64,000 bases of DNA from Termitomyces sp. T153 (Eukaryota; Basidiomycota; Agaricomycetes; Agaricales; Lyophyllaceae), in NCBI GenBank assembly GCA_018296165.2, contig JACKQL020000005.1, positions 372,001 through 436,000 on the forward strand. The letters run 5' to 3'. A program made the translations under genes and the position numbers. This document shows, piece after piece, positions 11,578 to 21,859 of the stretch (its first letter is position 1; each line of letters begins with the position of its first letter). A model generated the notes under the pieces. That model ran no database searches, was not told where the DNA came from, and saw only the letters and a program-made list of their open reading frames with translations.

Positions 11578-12576
11578 AATGCCGGACCCCCAACTCGAAC
11601 TCAAAATTCACAGGACGATACCCGCGATGCACTGGCCCGGGAGGGTAAGCTCGACATCCAGAAGCCCGAACCCTTCACCGGCCACGACCCTCGGAAGTGG
11701 CAAATCTTCCTGACTCAGTGTTTAACTATGTTCCAAGCTAAGCCCATCACTTTTCAGCTTGAGAGCTCACGAGTAGCCTTCGCCGCATCATACTTACAGG
11801 GCATCGCCTTCAACCACTACACCACGCTACTCTGGTTTGACCCAAACAATCCCGTACTCTCCAATTGGCTTGCTTTCACCCAAGAGTTCTCAAGTAAGTT
11901 TGGCATCTTTGACACCATAGTGGAGGTGGAGGAAAATCTCTTCAACCTCCAAATGCACAACAATGAACACTTCACGACCTTCATTGTACGATTTGAACGA
12001 GAGGCCTATGAGACCGGCTGGAATTACAACGCCCTCCGGTTTGCCCTCCATCATGCCCTACCCCAACAGATCAAGGACGTCCTTCACCTCGCACCCAAGC
12101 AAACCACCTACAATGGGTACAAGGCACTCATTACCCAGGTCGACCAACGTTACTGGGAAGACCGCAGCGAAAGCACGGCGCCCTGGACCTCTTGGAACAC
12201 CTCTGGTAACACCAACTGGCAGGCCGGAGCAACCAATGGCATCCAATCCTCAATCCCTGCTAACCCTGCTAACCCTGCACCCCGCTTCCCTCCAGGCCGA
12301 GGAGTCCCCAACACCAACCGACCCCCGGGGCAGCACCCACCTGCCCAGCTCAACGCCGCCAACCTCCATGACACCCCAGTACCCCTGGATACCAACCCCA
12401 ACAATTGCAACAACATCCTGGACCCCACCAACAATCAAGAAGCCCTATGCGCAAACCAAATCCAGGACAGCCCATGGATCGACGTGCCGGAGGAAACGCA
12501 GGAGAAATGACAGAAGGAGGGCGTGTGCATCCTATGTGGTGAGCAGGGACACTTTATTTGCAGTTGTCCTAAATGA
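10108..12576 (+). pseudogene. E4 gag
   Basis: One frame runs from ATG 10108 to a stop at 12574. It is interrupted by TAG (10282) and by TGA at 11089 and 12508. Order: Tyr/Pro-rich N-terminus (MSAFNPTYNP), a helical part (about 10530-10950), a Pro-rich linker with 13 Tyr codons, a capsid-like domain (about 11655-12170; FTGHDPRKWQIFLTQC, then FAASYLQGIAFNHY) as in Ty3/gypsy gag, and a zinc knuckle just after the 12508 stop: C-ILC-GEQG-H-FICS-C. E3 has Gln (CAG) at the 10282 position. The TGA codons fit CGA-to-TGA change. The true end of gag may be the stop at 12574. Confidence 0.85.
11539..11577 (+). repeat. (TAC)13 microsatellite encoding poly-Tyr in gag
   Basis: Thirteen in-frame TAC codons give 13 consecutive Tyr in the E4 gag linker. 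The related E3 has only about five Tyr codons (TAC/TAT) at the same place, so the tract has expanded in the E4 lineage. Confidence 0.95.
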
Positions 12577-12649
12577 CAGGTGATGGGATGCGCCGTGTGG
12601 ACAATCGACGGAGAGGACTGTAACTACCAGTTCATGGAAAACGAGTTGG

Positions 12650-15600
12650 CAGTTTAGGTCTGGAAGACGCACTAGACCACGGACCATACCCCGACATCTT
12701 CTCCGCCCCAGCCACACTCCTCCGCGCAACAGTACTCGCCCCAGATAATACCCCAGCACACCTCCCCTCTCACTCATCCACAAACCTCTTCCTCCGCACC
12801 ACTCTCCCCTTCACCAACAAACCCGTCCCCACACTAGTCAACAGCGGCACCACCAATAACTTCGTTGACAAATCCCTGGCGGCGCTCGCCCCACAACCTC
12901 TCCATCACCTCCCCGCCCCGATCCCCCTCAAACTCTTTGACAGAGACTCTACCCCAGTGGGAGACATCACTCATTGCCTAGAAACAACCCTGACCTTCGC
13001 CAATGGACAACAGCAAGAACTCTGACTACTCATCACAAAATTACACCCCTCCACCCCCGTCGTCTTAGGGTTCTCATGGCTCTGCTCCACCAATCCCCAT
13101 GTCGATTGGCCCAGTCTCACCATACGCCTCGACCGGGACAACCCCACCGACTCTGGACTAGTACCCTTCAATGTCTCACCCCCCTCTGAGAACTCCGAGA
13201 CCACGATCGACCAACCCCGGACCCCGCCGCAACTTCGCTCTAGGTCTGCATGATTGTTCAACATCTATGTCTGACTTGGTGGCTTGCTCAAGGTACTTCC
13301 CGCCCTCATAGACAGCGGCGCCTCCGGTGTCTTTGTCAGCAACCAACTCAACCTCCGATGCAACAACCTCGACAAACCCCTTGAGCTCCAACTCTTTGAT
13401 GGGAGCCCTGCCACGACAAGAATCACGCAGTACCACGACAACACCCTCACCCTCAATAACGACCTGCAGTTCCAGGCCCGACTCCTCATTACCCAACTAC
13501 CCCCATCGACCCCGATTGTGCTCGGACTCCCATGGCTGCAAGACATCAATCCCAACATCAACTGGAAGAACCTCACCATGCAATTCCCCAGCCCCGAAGC
13601 AAGCTTAGCGGCCGCCATCCACCTCCGCTTCCAGTCTATCCCTGATCTCGACATCACCCCAGACCTGACTGTTACACCTACGGTACCCAACCCCATCGAC
13701 TCCGGAAACCTCGACATTAAAATCATTGGCGCCATCCCCTTCACGCGCCTCCTACGAGAAGGTACCCCCGCCTTCCAGTTGCAAGTCACGCCAGCCCTAT
13801 CCAAGGAATACCTCCACGCAGGGACTACTGCACCAGAAAACAAGACGGAGGAACAGATCCTATCCGAAGTAGTTCCCCCAGAGTATCATGAGTTTGCTGA
13901 CGTGTTCTCTGAAGGAAGTGCCAAGGAACTCCCTCCGCACCGCTCCTACCACCACCAGATCGACCTCGAAGAAGGTACCTCACCCCCGTTTGGCAAGATC
14001 TACAACATGTCTGAAATCGAGCTCCAGGCCCTGAAGGAATACCTCGACGACATGCTCGGCAAAGGTTTCATACGCCCCTCGATCTCCGCAGCTGGCGCCC
14101 CAGTTCTGTTTGCCAAGAAAAAAGACAGATCCCTCCGACTCTGTGTGGACTATCAGGGACTCAACAAAGTCACCAAAAAGAACCGGTACCCCCTCCCCTT
14201 AATCGGAGACCTTGTTGATTGCCTTCACAGCGCCAAGATTTACACAAAAATCAACCTCCGTTCCAGCTACAACAACGTCCGGATCGCCCCGGGACATGAA
14301 TGGAAGACCACCTTTCGCACCTGCTACGGCCTCTTTGAGTATCTCGTAATGCCCTTTGGAATGACTAACTCCCCCGCCACCTTCCAGTACTTCATGAACA
14401 ACATCTTCCACGACATGAATGATGTCTTTGTCATTGTATATTTGGACGATATCCTGATCTACTCAAACTCGCCGGTGGAGCATTTGGAGCACATCTGCCA
14501 TGTCCTGGAACAACTCCGAGAATATCACCTCCACGCTAAACCCGAGAAGTGCTCATTCCACACAGCGGAAGTCAAATATCTCGGAGTCATCATCACCCCC
14601 AACGGTGTGCGCATGGACCCCGCCAAGGTCGACGCGATACTCAACTGGCCCTCCCCACGGAACATCAAGGAGGTACAGTCATTCTTGGGGTTTGCTAACT
14701 TCTATTGCCGCTTCATTGACAACTACTCTGGGATCACCAAACCCCTCAACCGACTCACACGGAAGGACACCCCTTGGGACTGGGACAGCAAGTGCCAGAG
14801 CGTATTCCTCCTCCTGAAGAAGGCCTTCACCTCTGCTCCGGTCCTCCGGCATTTTGACCCCTCCCTACTGATCGTGCTCGAATGTGATGCCTCTGACTAC
14901 GCTATCACCGCAGTTGAACTCGGGGGGCAAGGATCTCCGCCCCATCGCCTGCTACACCTGATCAATGATCCCAGCAGAACTCAACTACGACATTTACGAC
15001 AAGGAACTCCTTGCAATTGTCGAAGCCTTTTGTCAGTGGCGGGCCTACCTCGAGGGGTCCCCGCACCACATCCAAGTCTACTCTGATCACAACAACCTGC
15101 AATATTTCATGACCATGAAACAGCTCAGCCACCGCCAGGCTCAATGGTCTGAAACCCTTTTGGAGTACGATTTTACTATTCACTACCGCCCCGGGCAACT
15201 TGGCGCAAAGCCCGACACCCTCACTCGAAGACCCGACGTGTATCTGAAGAAATCATTCAAAACCAAACGAAATGCATTCAACCATTGAGTGGTAATGCTA
15301 CCCGAACATCTACATGCCGTGCTGATTTTAAACAAAGAAGGAATCCTCCAGCAAATCAGGAATTCACCCCCGGACCCCTTCTTCAACCAGCACGACCCCC
15401 ACAACAACCCCGACGAGTTGAGCGTAGACAACCCCTTTTTGCTATCCCCGGACCACTGCCTCCTGCTCTGGAGTGGACGAATCTACGCCCTGGACCACAA
15501 GTCCATTTGCCTTGACATACTCTGGCAGCACCACAATCACAAATTCCGGGGGCACCCAGGAATTTGTAAGACCCTTCAACTCATCTCCCGGACTTATTTT

Positions 15601-16796
15601 TGGCCAGGAATGAAGAAGGACGTCACGCAATACATAAGAGCCTGCAAACCCTGCCTACGGGCCAAAGTACCCTGCCATTGCCCCCACGGATTACTGAAAC
15701 CCCTCCCCATCGGTCGCCGCCCCTGGTCCTCAATATTGATGGATCATATCATTGAACTCCCCGACTCCAAAGGTTTTGACGCAATCCTTGTCGTTGTCTG
15801 CCACCTTACTAAACAAGCCCTCTTTATTCCCTGCCACACCACTGACACCGCCCCAGATTTTGCCAAACTATTTCTCAAACATGTATTCTCCAAACACAGA
15901 CTTCCCGACAACATCATCTCCAACCGTGGACCCCTATTCATATCTCATTTTTGGCAATCGCTGTGCAAGGTGCTCAAGATCAAAACCAGCCTCTCTACTG
16001 CCTACCACCCAAAAACTGACAGACAAACCGAGCATGTAAACCAGACGTTAGAACAGTATCTTTGCCTCTACATTAACTATTTACAGAACGACTGGCGCGC
16101 GGAGCTTCCCCTCGCTGAATTCACCTACAACAACACACCTCACTCCGCCACCAGAGTTTCCCCCTTTTATGCCAACAAGGGCTACAATCCTTGACTCACG
16201 CTGTCCCTCAAAGACATCCCTTCCCACGTTGCCCACGAAGTCGCCAAGGACCTCCGATCCCTCCACCAATTCCTCCGGGACGAGATCAACACTGCCAACT
16301 AAGCCTACTCCAAGCACGCCGATGCCTGTCGCAAGCCGACCCCCGACTGGCCCCCCAGCACCCTGGTCTGGCTTGACCGACAAAATCTTAAGACCCGGAG
16401 GCCTTCCATCAAACTTGACCACAAACGCCTTGGCCCATTCAAGATCCTCCGGAAGGTCTCCACCCACGCTTACAAGCTTGACCTGCCTCCGGGCCTGAAG
16501 GGCCTCCACCCTGTGTTCCACGTTTGACTCCTTGAAAGGCACGCTCCAGACCCCTTCCCTAGCCAACGCCCCAGCCAACCGCCCCCCATCAAAGTCGAGG
16601 ACGAGTATCACTACGAGGTCAACGAGATCCTTGACTCCCAGATAGTTCACGGCCAACTCCAGTACTTGGTCCGCTGGAAGGGCTACGGACCTGAGGATGA
16701 CACGTGGGAACCCCGAAAGAACCTTGACAGAGCCCCCAATGAGCTCCGGGACTTCCACTGACAAAATCCCGCCAAGCCCCGGAACCCCCGGGACTG
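12650..16796 (+). pseudogene. E4 pol: two retropepsin-like domains, RT, RNase H, integrase, chromodomain
   Basis: Relative to gag, pol is in another frame. Domain 1 (about 12800-13140) reads LVNSG-TTNNFVD with VVLGFSWL. Domain 2 (about 13300-13570) reads LIDSG-ASGVFVS with IVLGLPWL. RT spans about 13950-14560: YLDD is intact, but motif A reads KIN instead of KID. RNase H (14650-15230) has a frameshift near 14920. Integrase (15290-16530) keeps the HHCC finger (HPGICKT ... CKPCLRAK), the first Asp and the Glu, but the second Asp is Asn (SNRG). The GPF module (HKRLGPFKIL) and a chromodomain (YEVNEILDS ... LVRWKGYG) end the protein. In-frame TGA codons at about 13023, 15286, 16192 and 16525 fit former CGA. 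Confidence 0.88.
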
Positions 16797-17023
16797 ACCC
16801 AACACAGATGGCAATAGTGGGCGTAACCCCCGCCTCTGGGTTCACCAGGGATTCAACTCCCACCAGTACTCTCCTACGTGTTTTCACTTACTCCTCTCCT
16901 TGCTCTATCTGAAACTTTCCACACTCAGCAGAAGGACCAGAGACTGTATAGAGACAACCAGTGTACATATATATCAAACAAGAATGGGCAGAGAACAAGT
17001 CAACAACGGGGTCCGAGTTCCCC

Positions 17024-19813
17024 TCACTCCCCCTCCTCCTCCAACCCTAACTCTGCTACCCCTCCCACCATGAACACCTCCAACTGTGCCACTACCACTG
17101 CCAGAACCTTGGGTTGCCTGGGAAGCGGTTCCCTCACGTCTGTTGCCATCTCCCACCATGCCCCGGGATCTGCTGTCGCCCTCCGCCAATGCCCTGCCAA
17201 CAGACGCCCCATCTGCGTAACCCCTTGACCCAGCTCCGGCGGAAGGTCCCCGGGCATCCTCGCCAACCCATCATGAATGGACCCCAGCGCTGCCGACGCT
17301 CCATCAAGAAGGATGCGATGCTCCCTGGCCCAGTCTATGGAAACTGAATCAGTGCTTAGGAGATGGAAGCGGGGAAACCACTCACAAAGCACTCCTCGCC
17401 GGCCCGAGGCCGCCTCGTTGGCAAGCCATTCCTCCCGCTGCCGCGCCCTCCCCGCCGCCACCCAGACTTCCCCAGCGCTGGAACCCTGCTGGGTCTCCCG
17501 CACCCCTGAGCCTCCTGCCTGCTGCATCGCCACCTCCGCCGCCCCGCTGATGAGCCCCAGTTATTGCTGAGCACCATTTTCAGCATTCTTTTGGCATTGT
17601 GGACTTAGCGGCAACTGACTACTTCATATTTGACACAAGTCACAACACTCAGCACATGGGACTGAGCCCGAGGGTTGGACCAAAGCACGAGACCCTAGCG
17701 ACCACGAGACTTATTGAGCACGAGAAATGGCACGAGGAGTCTGGAGCTTGGGCCTAGATCATCAAGGCCTAGACTCTCTAGCGATGATTACTAGCAACCT
17801 TAGTGATCCTGGCGACAAAATGGCGTTCTCCTACCATATATGGACAAATTATCAGACGTGTACCTTTTTACTATCATTTCATTTGCCAAGCTTACCAACA
17901 TACTTGAACGGCGTCTACGCTTCAGGTGTTGACAGCGGACTCTTTTCTTGTTTTGGTTTTTGTTAGCAATTGAGCGTCGCCAGGACTTCGCCTAGGATTT
18001 TTCACTTAGTTACAGACTGACGCCTTGTATGCACCATAAGCACGGTGACAGATGCCGTCGCTTGTAGTACTTATTTGATTACTTTCACATACTATACTTC
18101 GAAACGTATAAATACTGACTGTACATAGACACAGAGGACAAGAAAAAATAGAACAGAGCACCCCCCCTTCAAAGTCAACCAGCCGCTCTCTCTCTCTAAG
18201 CCTACCAGCTTGAGAGTACACTTCGTCTTTCTTTTCCTTATCCGGTCTTTGACTCCGGCTTAGTGATGAGCCGCCTCAACTTCGACTTCGACTTAGTTTG
18301 GTACCAACTGCGGGTGCCCATTTACAATAATTCGACTTAGCGACGCTAGCAACTTTGGCTAGTGACTAGATCAAGTTCGTCCCCTAGTTTCCCATCCTTC
18401 CTCACGACCGTTGTCTCTTTCCTTACTCTTCTCACCACCGTTACGACAACCTCCACTGGCAATAGTGCCTTCTTTCTACTTCACCCCCACGCCACAACTT
18501 TCGCTCTAGTTCTCTGGGACAGTTACTGACTCGCCCTCAACTATTAAGTTCCTACTGCCAGCTACCCTATCTTGTGACTAGTGCCAGGTCCTCTCTTTAG
18601 GTTTCCTGCACGGCACTAGGCGGCATAGGAGCACATCACCGCCTGTGCCTGCAAATGCACTGTCCGCACCTCCAACTCCTGCAGATGAGACAATCACTCC
18701 GCAGCAGTCCCGACGGCAACGTCCTTGTCTTTCCACGCCAAGTCCCATTCCCTCTGAACCCTGTCCAACTCCTGTCGAGCCCCGTCCCTCTGCTCCCGTA
18801 CCCCCTGAATCTCCTCCTCGTGTGCGACCAACAACCGTTCCAAGCTCTCCACCCAACGCCGCAGATAGGCCTCCGCAACCGACCACAACCTATCCGCGGA
18901 CTGCTCAATGGGGGCTCCGGATGTAGGGGAGTACACCATGGAACCAGGGGGGCCCCCCATTACCTGCTCGCCCCGTGCCCGCTTACTGGGACCCGCCTCA
19001 GGTAAAGGGGATGCTCTCCGTTTCCCTTTCTCCTGCGTGGAAAGGGCCCCCTCCCTCCGCCCACCCCGCGGGGGGCCCACCTTCATGGCAGGCACGCTAA
19101 CCTGTTCCCCTTCCCCAGCCCCGGAGCCCCTCCCCGACACCCTGCCCTTCTGCCCTTCCTCCAGCTGCGCTGTGACCCAACCTCAATCCCACCCTTGCTC
19201 CGCCACGACGCAGACGGCCTGCCAACTCAGGGTGACAGAGCACTTCTTGTGCTGCGAACAGCATGGAAGGCACACTGACATGTCCCGCCATACCCCCAAT
19301 GCAGGTTCCTCAAATTCACACTGCTCCCCTTGTCGGGTACAAGACGCACACTGCAGGAGCATGTTGGTCCAGGAAACATAAAGCTAAGTAGCCACTCACC
19401 AGGGCCGCCGCCTGACACCACTCGAGGGTGGGGGGACGCCTTGCCTGACCCACCGCCTCGGCAAACTGCTCCAGCGTCACCTCCACCTGTACCACCCTCG
19501 AACCCTCTGGGACAAGCCGGACCACCCCCAGACGAATGCCAGACTTGGAGCGCATAGAAGGGGCCACACCCACTGGTGGCTGCGTTGCATCCGCGCCAGA
19601 CGGTGGCCCTGAGGGACCAGCCACAGCCGCGGACAACTCTGCAAAGGAGCAATCAGTATTCTGGGGTACATGAGACAGACCGCACTCATGACTATGGTAC
19701 ATTGCCTCGACCCGACGGCAATCTTGGCGACCCTCTGAATCTTCGGAAGATGATGGCTGGGATGACGGGGACAGCAACCTAGATGCTGTGGGAGAATAAG
19801 CTGAAGAAGACAT
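17024..19813 (-). pseudogene. Antisense accessory gene inside E4 (cysteine-cluster, coiled-coil protein)
   Basis: ATG at 19813. Exon 1 (19813-19400) encodes a Ser/Pro-rich N-terminus ending in CQAAAL. A 49 nt intron (19399-19351, GTGAGT...CTGCAG) leads into exon 2 with C-ASC-TRQGEQ-C and, 15 residues later, C-LPC-CSQHKK-C. This is the CX2CX6C pair of fungal Zn2Cys6 clusters, but with a longer linker. The frame continues through a TGA (19183-19185), a basic KGKRRASP-SKRAR stretch and a coiled coil (VESLERLLVAHEEEIQ) to a second TGA (18694) and on to about 18626. A 1.02 kb insertion follows. After it, minus-strand coding resumes (17597 to 17024, MGRLLAGHWRR...PGAWWEMATDV, end LEEEGE). I recall similar C-termini in many agaricomycete hypothetical proteins. 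Function unknown; nuclear DNA binding is only an inference from the cluster. Confidence 0.7.
17598..18621 (+). mobile_element. LTR-like 1,024 bp insertion in the antisense gene
   Basis: GGCAT occurs on both sides (17593-17597 and 18622-18626). Removing one copy and the intervening DNA brings the minus-strand coding parts together (SYA-KRML), with one residual frameshift. Inside are a TATA box (about 18106, CGTATAAATAC) and a pyrimidine-rich downstream region, as in solo LTRs. The left end is TGTGGACT, but the right end (CACTAGGC) is not CA, so the class is uncertain. No long ORF is present. Confidence 0.55.
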
Positions 19814-20010
19814 TACAACAAGCTGGGGGACCCCCGGGTGCGTCCACCCCTTTTAATAACTTAGGAAGAAGCCCCTGATGAACAGCGGCCGCACCTCGAC
19901 TTCCTTCCCCACGCCGCCACCACTTGCTGCGGTTTGATCAATATTGATCAACTTCAATTCCCACGCCCTACCAATCCCCGACTCGCTCCCCACATCTCGA
20001 GGGTCTCGAC

Positions 20011-20026
20011 ACTGAAGGGGGGGTGA
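20011..20026 (+). other. E4 polypurine tract
   Basis: ACTGAAGGGGGGGTGA directly precedes the 3' LTR (TGTCACGACC at 20027), the expected second-strand priming site. Confidence 0.8.
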
Positions 20027-21025
20027 TGTCACGACCTGCTCCCTAGACACTGCTCCCAACCCCTCCCGATTTCCCATCTAACTCCCCTGAACCCCACCCA
20101 CACTTTTGCGCCCACACTGGATAACTCCGACGCTTCTCTGGCAAACCCCGACGGCAACTCCAACTCCCTCTCCGTAGCCATCAACACTCCTCCTGAAACC
20201 TTCCCCCACTGTTCCTGGCCATGTCATACGTCCCCGACCCCCTACCCTAGTTTACCCGACCCGTCCTGGAGTATCACAATGTCCCCGGAGCGGCCGCGCC
20301 CCCAACTGATCCCATCAGAATACTGCCATGGCCTGACCTTGGATTGTACCCGACACCCATCAACTCCGCACAGCTCCGTCGACCCCCGCCACCATATCCA
20401 CCACCCTCCGAGGTACCCAGTAGTCGGTATATAAGTCGTAGAATAACTCCTTGAACTTTAGTCTTGATATTACATTTACTGGTTTCCTATGTTTCGTCTC
20501 TCGTCTCGTCTCTATTCCTGTTTTTAAGTTTCGAATCTATCTTTTTTCCTCAGTCTCGTCTCGTCTCCGTCTTGTCTTGACTGTACATATTTCCTTTGTT
20601 CTTCTAAGTTCCCCTTGCTCCCTACGTCAGTACAAACTCCGCACACGCGCCATGACCTGAACATTCTTACGACAACTCTGACCCTTGCTACCTGCTCAGC
20701 CCCAGAACCCATCAAGCCCTGGTAATCCCCTATCCAGCTCCGACCCCGCCCCCATCACCCGAGAAGCCTCCACTTACCCCGCAATCTATTTGCGCGCCCA
20801 CGAACTAGCCCTGACACCCGCCCTGGGTCAACGACCAGTACTTTTGGTCTTAGACTCCTCCGGACCATTCAGGACTTACTCGGGCCGCTTTCCCTAGGGA
20901 CCCCCTCACAAGCTTTCCCCACCTCCGCTCCAACTCCGGACGCCTGGTTATAAGCACAGGACATCGTGTCTGCCTAGTAAGGACTCGCCAGTGTACTGAG
21001 CCCCCATCATCAGCAGAACCTGACA
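20027..21025 (+). repeat. E4 3' LTR (999 bp)
   Basis: Same termini and length as the 5' LTR. By eye the two differ by about 22 single-base changes, all transitions, about 20 at sites where one copy has CG and the other TG or CA (or both are derived). The TATA box is at 20428-20435. Confidence 0.95.
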
Positions 21026-21030
21026 CAGTG
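21026..21030 (+). repeat. E4 target-site duplication, right copy (CAGTG)
   Basis: CAGTG directly follows CCTGACA, the last bases of the 3' LTR, matching 9072-9076. Collapsing the two copies restores an uninterrupted MFS reading frame. Confidence 0.92.
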
Positions 21031-21460
21031 GGACTTCACTTCATGCCCTGGGCTGTATCAAATTCTGGCTTTGCTGTTGTTGGAGGTCTCATCATAGCAA
21101 GAATTGGCAGATACAAGCTTATTGTAGGTTTCTCTCTTCTCATATTTCCACTTAACAATAGTTTCACTCCTGGTTTGATTGGGTAGAATCTGATTATATG
21201 GTGGATATTGCTTCTTGGCATAGGGTTACTCATTACATTAAAGCTTAACAGGTTGATTGCGCTGTTGATGTTGTATGAGTTGATCATAGGTATTGCTGGT
21301 GGTTTGTTGTATACATCTGCAGTACATTTGTGATATGAATCTCAAACAATTTGATATTGATGATCTTTAGTTTGCTGTGCTCTCACCTCTTCCTGTAACA
21401 CAAAATGCATCAGCAGTTGCAGTCCTCACATCTTTTTTTGTTTTAATCCAATTGATGTGC
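21026..21460 (+). pseudogene. MFS transporter gene, fragment right of E4
   Basis: Reading on from the target duplication gives TVGLHFMPWAVSNSGF and then AVVGGLIIARIGRYK, the conserved G-x-x-x-x-x-GRYK loop of MFS transporters. Further hydrophobic helices (LLLGIGLLITLKLNRL, ELIIGIAGGLLYTSA) follow. A further segment in another frame (FAVLSPLPVTQNASAVAV, about 21365-21420) matches the next MFS region and may follow an intron or a frameshift. It fades out near the LINE 3' end. With 8941-9076 it forms one gene interrupted by E4. Confidence 0.7.
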
Positions 21461-21859
21461 TTGGCACATAGTGCCACAGTACACAGTACAGTAGGAGCTA
21501 CAATAGGTCCATGAGAGCCATGGAATGCTATGCCCCCCCTGCATATGCAGAGAATGAATGAGCCAGTCTATCCAAGGCCATTTTAGTCCATGCTCCCCAT
21601 TACAGCCCAAGCATGGGAATAGGGAACAAAGGTCAATTGTTGCAACTATGAATGCTGGCTGCAAGGGTGGTCAGCTGGAATCAAGCAGCACAGTCACAAG
21701 CCCAACCCACCAGAACAGGAAGAGAGGTAATGGCATGGAGATGGGGAAGACTGGTGCTGACATTAGGAGGGGGATATGGTAGGTGATTTGAGAGATGAGG
21801 TTTTTAGGTTGAGCATCTCTGGAGATGACCAGCAGGGGGATCTTGAATGGGGATAGTTG

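Larger units (their letters stand above)
9077..21025 (+). mobile_element. E4: full-length 11.95 kb Ty3/gypsy chromodomain element with antisense gene
   Basis: The borders are exact: two LTRs of 999 bp each (TGTCA...TGACA) and 5 bp target duplications. Internal order: primer-binding region (10076), gag (10108-12576), pol with two protease-like domains, RT, RNase H, integrase and chromodomain (to about 16790), an antisense gene (17024-19813) and a purine tract (20011-20026). It is unusually long because of the 3.2 kb between pol and the 3' LTR and a 1.02 kb nested insertion. Its base composition (CpG-rich, C-rich plus strand) contrasts sharply with both flanks. Several stops and mutated catalytic residues show this copy is inactive. 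Confidence 0.93.

Noticed and set aside
11098..11604. Long minus-strand ORF opposite gag, with poly-Val
   Set aside because: It is the shadow of the TAC repeat and of C-rich, stop-poor DNA; it has no splice signals or motifs and is not kept in E3.
11963..12583. Second plus-strand frame over the gag C-terminus, also open in E3
   Set aside because: Openness in both copies is suggestive, but the protein is low-complexity Pro/Thr/Ser and the true gag frame carries the capsid and knuckle motifs. It is better explained by composition.
17598..18621. Full LTR element with TG...CA ends
   Set aside because: The right end next to the GGCAT flank is GGC, and no internal coding region exists, so only an LTR-like insertion is claimed.
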